From contig JACQGZ010000076.1 in assembly GCA_016199305.1 (NCBI GenBank), positions 1-5,767 on the forward strand: a stretch of 5,767 bases of DNA. Reading direction: 5' to 3'. The notes under the pieces were generated by a model. It searched no databases and was not told where the DNA came from. It saw only the letters and a list, made by a program, of their open reading frames with translations. This DNA is from Armatimonadota bacterium (GTDB lineage: Bacteria; Sysuimicrobiota; Sysuimicrobiia; Sysuimicrobiales; Humicultoraceae). Position numbers and translations under genes: made by a program. Within the stretch, counting starts at the first letter, position 1. The number at the start of each line of letters is the position of its first letter. This document shows positions 1 to 5,434 of this stretch, in pieces.

Positions 1-123
1 CAGGCGCACCGCGTGGTTCACCAGGTCGGACACGGACCGGTCCGTCTCCGCGGCCTTCAGTTTCAGCGCCCGGTGCAGGTGGGGCTGCAGATACACTGTC
101 GATCGTTTCGCCATGACGCGCAT
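1..123 (-). CDS. Ribbon-helix-helix (CopG/Arc-type) DNA-binding protein, probable antitoxin; 3' end cut by window edge
   Basis: Only the N-terminal 38-41 residues are in the window; the gene runs off the left edge. From the ATG at 114-112 the protein begins MAKRSTVYLQPHLHRALKLK. This is a short basic segment and a beta-strand (RSTVYL), a helix (about residues 11-25), a turn with a Ser, and a second helix (SVSDLVNHAVRL), the ribbon-helix-helix fold. Proteins starting this way are usually 70-90 residue autorepressors, often antitoxins followed by a RelE/ParE-type toxin; that role is inferred, since the partner is outside the window. Two in-frame ATGs exist, at 123-121 (adds MRV) and 114-112. 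Neither has a Shine-Dalgarno sequence. I list the outer one because a promoter -10 sits exactly six bases before it, as in leaderless mRNAs. The inner start gives the more family-like N-terminus. The gene follows the lipoprotein gene on the same strand but has its own promoter. Confidence 0.8.
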   Translation of the reverse strand, partial: MRVMAKRSTVYLQPHLHRALKLKAAETDRSVSDLVNHAVRL

Positions 124-154
124 AACGGTACCATAACATGTTAGCGTCATGACG
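112..154. promoter_or_regulatory. Candidate operator: stacked palindromes over the promoter of the ribbon-helix-helix gene
   Basis: Two perfect 10-base palindromes sharing a CATG core, TAACATGTTA (134-143) and CGTCATGACG (145-154), are centred exactly 11 bases apart, one helical turn. GGTACC (127-132) is a third small palindrome. An outer inverted repeat pairs CATGACGC (112-119) with GCGTCATG (144-151). On the minus strand GTTATG occurs twice, 11 bases apart (137-132 and 126-121). These elements overlap the spacer, the -10 and the start codon, where an autorepressor would bind. Ribbon-helix-helix proteins commonly bind as paired dimers to such sites. The binding itself is inferred. Confidence 0.5.
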
Positions 155-158
155 TCAA
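130..158 (-). promoter_or_regulatory. Sigma-70-like promoter for the ribbon-helix-helix gene
   Basis: Reading the minus strand, TTGACG (158-153) matches the -35 consensus at five of six bases. It is followed by a 17-base spacer and TATGGT (135-130, four of six against TATAAT), with a TG one base upstream (138-137) that makes an extended -10. The predicted transcription start, 6-8 bases downstream, falls on or beside the A of the ATG at 123. The -35 hexamer is read as the Leu-Thr codons near the end of the upstream lipoprotein gene. This is a visual match only; no transcript data are available. Confidence 0.6.
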
Positions 159-659
159 GGTGCCTGGCGTCGGCTTTTCGGTTTTGACCTTCCCTTCCAA
201 AAGGTCGATGGCTCGGTCGAAGATTCGGCGGCGGAACTGCGCCCGGCGGGCGGGGTCCGACGGGTTGCCGCCCGGACCAGGACCGGGGCCCGCTCTAGGG
301 GGACCGGCACCCTCACCGCCCGGCGGTCCAACTCGTTCCCTGGCCTGCTCCCGCACCCGCTGCAGCGCCGCCCGCTGCTCCGCCGTGAGCACCGCGAGGA
401 TCTCGTCGGCGATGGCCTGGCCGGCTTCAGTATCTTCGGGGCGCATATCCCGAAGGACGCCCAGCCAGGGCAGTATCTTGGCGGCCTGCTCGGGGGTGAC
501 GGCGTGGTCGGGGTCCCGTTCCAGCGCGACCACGGCGAGGGCGGCACGGATGCCAGGATCAGCGGCGGGCCCCTGCGCCTGCGGCTGTTGCGCGCCGGGC
601 TGGCCCCCGCGGCTGCACCCGGCCAGCATCACCGCTACGAGAACGAGCAGAACCCTCAC
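147..659 (-). CDS. Small lipoprotein of unknown function with two LTxxQ-like segments, last gene of the efflux operon
   Basis: The product is 170 residues, starting at a GTG (659-657) that overlaps the permease stop codon in a GTGA arrangement. An open frame continues upstream to 791, but that part lies entirely within the permease gene and lacks a signal peptide. The GTG start gives a short hydrophobic signal (residues 2-13) and a lipobox LAGC with Cys15 as the lipidated residue. Ser follows, so under E. coli rules it would go to the outer membrane. Residues 16-35 are a Gln/Pro/Ala/Gly linker. A helical region follows (about 36-110) with TPEQAAKILPWL (55-66) and LTAEQRAALQ (91-100), resembling the LTxxQ motifs of Spy/CpxP-type proteins. 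Residues 111-132 are Gly/Pro-rich, and a basic helix (136-160) ends the protein. I do not recognise a named family. Its position suggests an accessory role in the pump, such as assembly, envelope sensing or a chaperone. It could also be unrelated. Confidence 0.8.
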   Translation of the reverse strand: MRVLLVLVAVMLAGCSRGGQPGAQQPQAQGPAADPGIRAALAVVALERDPDHAVTPEQAAKILPWLGVLRDMRPEDTEAGQAIADEILAVLTAEQRAALQRVREQARERVGPPGGEGAGPPRAGPGPGPGGNPSDPARRAQFRRRIFDRAIDLLEGKVKTEKPTPGTLTS

Positions 660-1873
660 TCTGCCCGCAGCGCCTCGATCGGATCCAGCCGCCCCGCGCG
701 CTGCGCCGGGTAGAGGCCGAAGAGGATGCCCACGCCGGCGGCAAAGCCGAAGGCCAGGGCGACGGCCGCCGGGGTGATGAGTGTCGCCCATCCGGCCAGC
801 GCCGTGACCGCCCGCGTCGCCCCGATCCCCAGCGCGACGCCGAGGAGGCCGCCGGTGACGCTGAGGGTCACGGCTTCCACCAGAAACTGGAGCAGGATGT
901 CGCGCCGCGTCGCCCCGACCGCCTTGCGGATGCCGATCTCGCGCGTGCGCTCGGTGACGGAGACGAGCATGATGTTCATGATCCCGATCCCGCCGACGAG
1001 CAGCGAGACGGCGGCGATGATGGCCAGCAGCACGGTGATCGTGCGGTTGACGCCCTGGAAGGCCTGCACGACGTCGGCCTGGTTGCGGATCAGGAAGTCG
1101 GGTTCGCCGCCGTCGGCAATGCGGTGACGGCCCAGCAGCAGGCTCTCCACCTGCCCCAGCACCGCCTCCATCTGCTCAAGGGCACGGACCTTGACGTAAA
1201 GCGCCCGCACGTGATCCACGCCGAAGACGCGCTTCTGCGCCGACGAGAGCGGAATGAAAACGATGTCGTCGCGGTCGGCGAAGGTCGAGGCGCCCTTGCT
1301 CGCCATCACCCCGATCACCTGGAAGATCACGCGGTTGATCCTGATCGGCTGCCCGATGGGGTCGGCCTCCGGAAAGAGGCTCTCCGCCACGGTCTTGCCC
1401 AGCACGGCTACCCGGCCCCGCGAGCGCATCTCCTCTTCCCCGAAGAACGCGCCCTCGACCGGCTCCCAGTTGCGCACCTGCGGGAAGTTGGGGGTGACCC
1501 CGGAGACATTCGTCAGATCGTTGCGCGAGCCGGCCACCACCTGCGCCGACCGGTTGAACTCGGCCGCCACCGCCTCCACGGCGGGGATGCCGGCGGCGAT
1601 GGCCTCGCCGTCCTCGACCGTCAGGGATTGGGCGGCGCCGACGCCCTGGCCGACGCCGCCGGGTGTGCTCACCCGACCGGGGATGACCGTGAGCAGGTTC
1701 GTGCCCAGCGCCGCAATCTGCTGGCGCGTGCTCTCGCGCGCGCCGACGCCGATGCTGATCGTGGTGACGACGGCGGCGACGCCGATGATCACCCCCAGGC
1801 CGGTGAGCACCGAGCGCAGGGGGTTGGCCACCAGGGCGCGCAGGGCGATCCGCGCGCCGGCCCGCAACGGCAT
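656..1873 (-). CDS. MacB/FtsX-type ABC transporter permease
   Basis: This 405-residue protein is the inner-membrane subunit of a type VII (mechanotransmission) ABC exporter. The layout is that of MacB: an N-terminal amphipathic segment (ALRALVANPLR), one membrane helix (about 21-42), a large periplasmic MacB-PCD domain (about 43-278), then three membrane helices (about 280-304, 328-352, 366-390). Family landmarks are GGIGIMNIML before the cytoplasmic SVTERTREIGIRKAVGA loop (305-321, the coupling helix region that touches the ATPase) and the terminal LYPAQRAGRLDPIEALRAE. E. coli MacB has its ATPase fused to the N-terminus; here it is separate. The ATG directly abuts the ATPase stop codon (TAGATG), and a G-rich Shine-Dalgarno-like GGGGG (1886-1882) lies inside the ATPase gene, so translation is probably coupled. 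Family members move lipids, peptides, macrolides or siderophores, or drive periplasmic signalling. The substrate cannot be read from the sequence. Confidence 0.95.
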   Translation of the reverse strand: MPLRAGARIALRALVANPLRSVLTGLGVIIGVAAVVTTISIGVGARESTRQQIAALGTNLLTVIPGRVSTPGGVGQGVGAAQSLTVEDGEAIAAGIPAVEAVAAEFNRSAQVVAGSRNDLTNVSGVTPNFPQVRNWEPVEGAFFGEEEMRSRGRVAVLGKTVAESLFPEADPIGQPIRINRVIFQVIGVMASKGASTFADRDDIVFIPLSSAQKRVFGVDHVRALYVKVRALEQMEAVLGQVESLLLGRHRIADGGEPDFLIRNQADVVQAFQGVNRTITVLLAIIAAVSLLVGGIGIMNIMLVSVTERTREIGIRKAVGATRRDILLQFLVEAVTLSVTGGLLGVALGIGATRAVTALAGWATLITPAAVALAFGFAAGVGILFGLYPAQRAGRLDPIEALRAE

Positions 1874-2578
1874 CTAGCGCACCCCCGCCGGCGCCGGCCG
1901 CCGCGCGTTGGGATCGTCCCGCACGACCCGCCCGTCGCGGAAGCGCACGATCCGCCTGGCGTGGGCGGCCACGTCCGCCTCGTGGGTAACCAGCACCACC
2001 GTCATCCCCTCCCGGTTGAGCGCCGCGAGCAGGCCCATGATCTCCGCGCTGGTCGCCGAGTCGAGGTTGCCGGTCGGCTCATCCGCCAGGATGACCGCCG
2101 GCTCCATGACCAGCGCCCGGGCGATGGCGACGCGCTGCTGCTCCCCGCCGGACAGCTGCGTCGGCAAGTGGTGGGCACGCGCGGCCAGGCCGACGCGCTC
2201 CAACACCGCCAGGGCGCGCGGCCGCTCGAAGCGGCCGGCGTAGACCATCGGCAGTTCCACGTTTTCGACCGCGGGCGTGCGGGGCAGCAGGTTGAACGAC
2301 TGAAAGACGAACCCCAGCCGCCGGTTGCGCAGGCGGGCGCGTTCGCCATCGGAGAGCGAGGCGACGTCCCGGCCGTCGAAGAGACAGCGCCCGCTGGTCG
2401 GCCGGTCCAACAACCCCAGGATGTTCATGCAGGTGGACTTCCCCGAGCCCGAGGGACCCATCACGGCGACGAACTCGCCCGGGGCGATCCGCAGCGTCAC
2501 CCCGCGCAGCGCCGGCACGTCGACGGCGCCCATGCGGTAGGTCTTGGTCACGTCGTCGAGGTCCAGCTGCATCGACAT
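1874..2578 (-). CDS. MacB/LolD-type ABC transporter ATP-binding protein
   Basis: The 234-residue cytoplasmic ATPase would power the adjacent permease. All nucleotide-binding motifs are intact: Walker A GPSGSGKST (41-49), Q-loop in VFQSFNLLP (Gln93), signature LSGGEQQRV (142-150), Walker B VILADEP (162-168) with catalytic Glu167, D-loop NLD (171-173) and switch His199 in VTHE. The stretch CMNILGLLDRPTSG after Walker A is typical of the MacB/LolD/FtsE group, though Cys50 replaces the more usual Leu. The C-terminus is short, Pro/Arg-rich and has no regulatory domain. Two start codons are possible, ATG at 2578 and ATG at 2572 (MSM...). Both have only weak GGGA ribosome-binding matches, so the exact start is unsure by two residues. 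The gene begins 17 bases after the adaptor stop and ends directly against the permease start. Confidence 0.96.
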   Translation of the reverse strand: MSMQLDLDDVTKTYRMGAVDVPALRGVTLRIAPGEFVAVMGPSGSGKSTCMNILGLLDRPTSGRCLFDGRDVASLSDGERARLRNRRLGFVFQSFNLLPRTPAVENVELPMVYAGRFERPRALAVLERVGLAARAHHLPTQLSGGEQQRVAIARALVMEPAVILADEPTGNLDSATSAEIMGLLAALNREGMTVVLVTHEADVAAHARRIVRFRDGRVVRDDPNARRPAPAGVR

Positions 2579-2595
2579 CCCGGATCGTCCCGGCG

Positions 2596-4077
2596 CTACG
2601 GCCCCTGCGACCGGCCGGGAGTCGGCCGGCGCTGGAACTGCGGGGCGAAGGGATTGCGCGGCTGCGACGGCGCCTCGCCGCCGCGGCGCGCCGCCCCCAG
2701 ATAGACCACCTCGCCCTCCCGCACCCCCTCGACGATCTCCGCTTGGCGCCCGTCCGTGCCGCCGACGCGCACCAGGCGGGGGATGAGGCGCTCACCCTCG
2801 ACGATCATGACCGCCTTTGCCTGCTCGCCGCGGACCGCCTCGCGCGGCACGAGCAGCACGCCTTCGCGCTGGATGAGAATGAACTCCGCTTCGACGGTCA
2901 TCCCAAATCGGAGCAAGCGGCGGGAGTCGTCCACGCGCACGGTGACCTCGTACTGGACGACGTTGTTGACGGTCTGGGCATTGGGAGAGACGGCCTGCAC
3001 CGTACCGCGGAATGCTTCGCCGGGAAGCCCCTCGGCGCGGAGCTCCGCCGGCAGGCCGGCCCGGACCTGGGCGACGTCGGCCTCATCCACCATGACCTTG
3101 GCCTGCACCGGATGGTCCACGGCCAGGGTGAGCACGGGGGTGCCGCCGGAGGAGCTGCCGATGACGGACTGTCCCACCTCGACCGAGCGGCGCACGACGA
3201 CGCCCGCCACGGGTGCCTTGATCTGCGTCTCGGCCACGTGCGCCTCCGCGTTGGCCACAGTGGTGCGGGCCTGATTCACCTGGGCCCGCGCGGCGGCGAT
3301 CTCCTGCCGCCGCACCGGATCCTCCAGCGCCCGTGCCCGGGCCTGCTGCAGCGTCGCCTCGGCCTGCTGCACGGCGGCACGGGCCTCCGCCACCTGCGCC
3401 GCGGTGGCCCCGGCTTTGACCAGGTTCAGCCGTTCCACGGCGCTGCGGTGCTGCGCCTGCGCCTGATCCAGTTTCGTCTTCGCCTGATCGAGCTGCTGCT
3501 GTGAGATAAACCCGTCGCGAAAGAGCTGCTGGCCGCGCTCGAAGTCCCGCTGGGCGAACGCCAGATCGGCCTCCGCGACGCGCACGGCCTGCTCCGCCTG
3601 GGCCACCTCCTCTGCGCGGGAACCGGCCAGGACCTGCGCCAGCCGGGCGCGCGCGGCTGCCAGGGCCGCCTGGGCCTGCCGCACCTGCGCGGCGTCCTGC
3701 GCCGCCTGGGAGGTGCGCTCCGCCTCCGCCTGACGTAGGCGCGCGACCGCCGCTTCCAGGCTGCCCCGGGCGGTGCGCACCGCGGCGGCCGCGTCCGGAT
3801 CATCGATCTGCACCAGGACCTGCCCGGCCGTGACCCGCTGCCCTTCGCCGACCAGGACGGCCAGGACCACGCCCGTGGCACGCGAGCGCACCTCCACCTC
3901 GGCCACCGGACGGATCGAGCCTGAGGCGGAGACGCTGACGATGAGGTTGCCGCGCGTCACCGTTGCCGTGCGCCAGCGCGGCGGGTCTCCCCGCGCGCCG
4001 TTGCGGCTGCGGGTGAAGGCATAGACGCCCCCCACCGCCACCACGAGGAGGAGGGCGATCACCACGACTCTGCGCAT
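2596..4077 (-). CDS. MacA/HlyD-family periplasmic adaptor (membrane fusion protein) with a long coiled-coil hairpin
   Basis: The 493-residue adaptor links the inner-membrane transporter to the outer-membrane channel. It begins with a membrane anchor (residues 2-21). Next come the first half of the lipoyl domain (about 60-96), a long Ala/Gln-rich alpha-helical hairpin (about 97-283), the second lipoyl half (IKAPVAGVVVRRSVEVGQSV, 286-305), a beta-barrel (about 325-400), a membrane-proximal domain (about 405-462), and a Pro/Arg-rich tail (466-493). At the hairpin turn, R181, L185 and S192 form the R-x3-L-x6-S motif known from AcrA/MacA tips that dock onto TolC. The hairpin is longer than in E. 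coli MacA (371 residues in total). The frame stays open upstream to 4158, but that extension overlaps the tolC-like gene and puts charged residues before the anchor. The ATG at 4077 has AGGGG (4089-4085) seven bases upstream and starts right at the anchor. The gene begins 26 bases after the channel gene. Confidence 0.93.
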   Translation of the reverse strand: MRRVVVIALLLVVAVGGVYAFTRSRNGARGDPPRWRTATVTRGNLIVSVSASGSIRPVAEVEVRSRATGVVLAVLVGEGQRVTAGQVLVQIDDPDAAAAVRTARGSLEAAVARLRQAEAERTSQAAQDAAQVRQAQAALAAARARLAQVLAGSRAEEVAQAEQAVRVAEADLAFAQRDFERGQQLFRDGFISQQQLDQAKTKLDQAQAQHRSAVERLNLVKAGATAAQVAEARAAVQQAEATLQQARARALEDPVRRQEIAAARAQVNQARTTVANAEAHVAETQIKAPVAGVVVRRSVEVGQSVIGSSSGGTPVLTLAVDHPVQAKVMVDEADVAQVRAGLPAELRAEGLPGEAFRGTVQAVSPNAQTVNNVVQYEVTVRVDDSRRLLRFGMTVEAEFILIQREGVLLVPREAVRGEQAKAVMIVEGERLIPRLVRVGGTDGRQAEIVEGVREGEVVYLGAARRGGEAPSQPRNPFAPQFQRRPTPGRSQGP

Positions 4078-4082
4078 TCGGT

Positions 4083-4089
4083 CACCCCT
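4083..4089 (-). promoter_or_regulatory. Ribosome-binding site of the adaptor gene
   Basis: The minus strand reads AGGGGTG here, with the AGGGG core ending seven bases before the ATG at 4077-4075. This is the best Shine-Dalgarno match near the N-terminus and decides the start against the upstream in-frame extension, which would reach 4158 inside the preceding gene. Confidence 0.65.
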
Positions 4090-4103
4090 GGGTCTGGTCA
4101 CGT

Positions 4104-5390
4104 CTAGGGCAGAATGGACATGGCCACGGCACGCCGCAGCGCCGCCGTCGTCGTCCATCGATCCGCCGCGGCCTGGACGAGGGCAACCTCCGCTGCGGCC
4201 AACTCGGTCTGGGCGGTCGCGACTTCGATGATCGTCCCCACCCCCGCAGCATACCGCCCCTGCGCCACGCTGAACGCCTCGCGCGCGGCGAGAGCAGCGC
4301 GGCGCGCGGCTTCCACCTTTGCGATCGCCGCCCTCGCCTGCAGGCGCGCCAGCAGCGCCTCCTGCTGCACCTGGAATCTCACGCCCTCCATCTGCGCCCG
4401 GCTGGCGTCCAGAGTCGCCCGCGCCTGCTCAACAGCCGCCGCACGGCGCCCGCCATCGTACAGTGGAATCGACACCCCGATCCCCACCGACCAGGTGCCG
4501 GGGGTGCTGGTGGAACCGCCGGTGCCGATCAGCACGTAGCGCCCGTCCACGGTCGCCGTCACCCCGCCCTGAATCATCGCCATCGCCAGGCCCGCCTCCC
4601 CGGCTCTCACGTCCGCCTCGGCGCGCCGGACCTCCGGCCGCTGCAGCGCCCGCTGGCGGGCCTCGGTCTCCGAGACCTCCTGTGGGGGCGGTTCCACAGG
4701 TGCCGCCACCTCCAGAGGAGGTCCGGCCTCCAGTCCCATCACCGTCCGCAGGGCTGTCCTCCGGCTCTCCACCTGTCCGCGCGCGTCAACCAGGTCGAAC
4801 TCCGCGGCGGCCAGCACCGACTCCGCGCGCACCACGTCGGCGCGGGGCACCCGCCCGACTCGGAAGTTCGCTTCCGCCGACGCCAGCTGCGTCCGCGCCT
4901 GCGCTACCGCTTGCTCGCGCAGGAGGACCAGCTGTGCGCCCACGATCACGGCCATGTACGCCTGGACCGTCTGGAGCGCCACGTCAAGGATGCCGGCCGC
5001 CAGAGCCTGCCCGGCGGCCTCCGCCTGGGCCTCGGACTGACGGATCTGCGCCTCTCGCAGCCCCCCATCAAAGACCAAGTAGGTGACCGTTGCCGTGACC
5101 TGACCGGACGTGGTCGTCGACCCGGTCGACGTGCCGATGCTGCCCCCCGCGCTCACGTTCACGGAGGGTGCCAGACCGGCGCGCACCACCTGCACCTGGG
5201 CCTGGGCGGCACGGACGGCGGCCCGGCTGGCCGCCACCTGTGGGTTGTGCTGGACGGCGAAGGCGACGGCGTCCGCCAGCGAAGTGACGGCCTGCCGACC
5301 GGCCGCGGGAGAGGTCAACTGGAACATCAAGGCGAAGCAGAGGACCGCCGCCGATAACACCTTCCAGACTCGCCCATCCTCCAGTCCCAT
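4104..5390 (-). CDS. TolC/OEP-family outer-membrane efflux channel protein
   Basis: The 428-residue protein should trimerise into an outer-membrane beta-barrel with a periplasmic helical tunnel, the exit duct of the pump. A Sec signal peptide is visible: Arg7 and Lys10, a hydrophobic core (11-23), and likely cleavage near residues 30-33. There is no lipobox. The body shows the two-fold OEP repeat. Repeat one has helices (37-71), an outer strand pair ending in YLVFDGG (73-110) and the inner-tip motif NFRVGRVPRADVVRAE (175-190). Repeat two has RPEVRRAEADVRAGEAGL (251-268), strands ending in PLYDGG (276-314) and the matching tip GRYAAGVGTIIEVATAQ (378-394). Short Ser/Thr/Gly-rich stretches sit at the predicted extracellular loops (88-97, 289-298). 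The protein is slightly shorter than E. coli TolC (493 with signal). It is the first efflux gene, 44 bases after the phosphoglycerate mutase gene. I chose the ATG at 5390 because AGGAGG lies six bases upstream; the ATG at 5396 touches the AGGAGG directly. Confidence 0.93.
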   Translation of the reverse strand: MGLEDGRVWKVLSAAVLCFALMFQLTSPAAGRQAVTSLADAVAFAVQHNPQVAASRAAVRAAQAQVQVVRAGLAPSVNVSAGGSIGTSTGSTTTSGQVTATVTYLVFDGGLREAQIRQSEAQAEAAGQALAAGILDVALQTVQAYMAVIVGAQLVLLREQAVAQARTQLASAEANFRVGRVPRADVVRAESVLAAAEFDLVDARGQVESRRTALRTVMGLEAGPPLEVAAPVEPPPQEVSETEARQRALQRPEVRRAEADVRAGEAGLAMAMIQGGVTATVDGRYVLIGTGGSTSTPGTWSVGIGVSIPLYDGGRRAAAVEQARATLDASRAQMEGVRFQVQQEALLARLQARAAIAKVEAARRAALAAREAFSVAQGRYAAGVGTIIEVATAQTELAAAEVALVQAAADRWTTTAALRRAVAMSILP

Positions 5391-5434
5391 CCTCATCCTC
5401 CTGACGTCCAGGCTGCCGGCGTGACTCGGGCGGC
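5391..5434. other. Short intergenic region between phosphoglycerate mutase and tolC-like genes; no terminator or promoter seen
   Basis: These 44 bases hold the AGGAGG site and little else recognisable. I see no stem followed by a T-run on the minus strand that would act as an intrinsic terminator, and no convincing -35/-10 pair. The phosphoglycerate mutase transcript may therefore read through into the efflux genes, or an efflux promoter may lie inside the mutase coding region. This rests on reading by eye. Confidence 0.45.
5397..5402 (-). promoter_or_regulatory. Ribosome-binding site of the tolC-like gene
   Basis: A perfect AGGAGG on the minus strand, the strongest Shine-Dalgarno in the window. 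It directly abuts one ATG (5396-5394) and lies six bases before a second in-frame ATG (5390-5388). The spacing favours the second ATG as the start. The strength of this site suggests the channel gene can be translated independently of the upstream phosphoglycerate mutase gene. Confidence 0.75.

Noticed and set aside
150..157. TGACGTCA palindrome resembling a eukaryotic CRE site
   Set aside because: It is a by-product of the CATGACG palindrome next to the -35 TTGACG. A eukaryotic factor site has no meaning in this context.
660..791. Upstream extension of the lipoprotein frame to an ATG at 791
   Set aside because: The extra 44 codons are Arg/Gly/Pro-rich, lie wholly inside the permease gene and would bury the lipobox signal peptide internally. 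The GTG at 659 is far better.
1124..2704. Long plus-strand open frame of 526 codons antisense to the permease and ATPase genes
   Set aside because: It is rich in His, Arg, Gly and Asp with no recognisable domain, and lies opposite two clearly conserved genes. Long antisense frames are expected in DNA this G+C-rich because stop codons are rare.
2743..3504. Plus-strand open frame of 253 codons opposite the adaptor gene
   Set aside because: Its His/Leu/Gly-rich composition is what antisense reading of an Ala/Gln/Arg-rich coiled coil produces. There is no domain and no credible start signal.
4078..4158. Upstream extension of the adaptor frame to 4158
   Set aside because: It would overlap the channel gene by 55 bases and add a charged segment before the membrane anchor. 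The ATG at 4077 has a good ribosome-binding site and starts directly at the anchor.
4319..5086. Plus-strand Pro/Arg/Ser/Ala-rich open frame of 255 codons opposite the channel gene
   Set aside because: Low-complexity antisense translation with no motif. The opposite strand is a clear TolC-family gene.
5405..5434. GCCG...CGGC pairing considered as a terminator stem after the phosphoglycerate mutase gene
   Set aside because: The stem is only about four bases with a long loop and no T-run on the minus strand.
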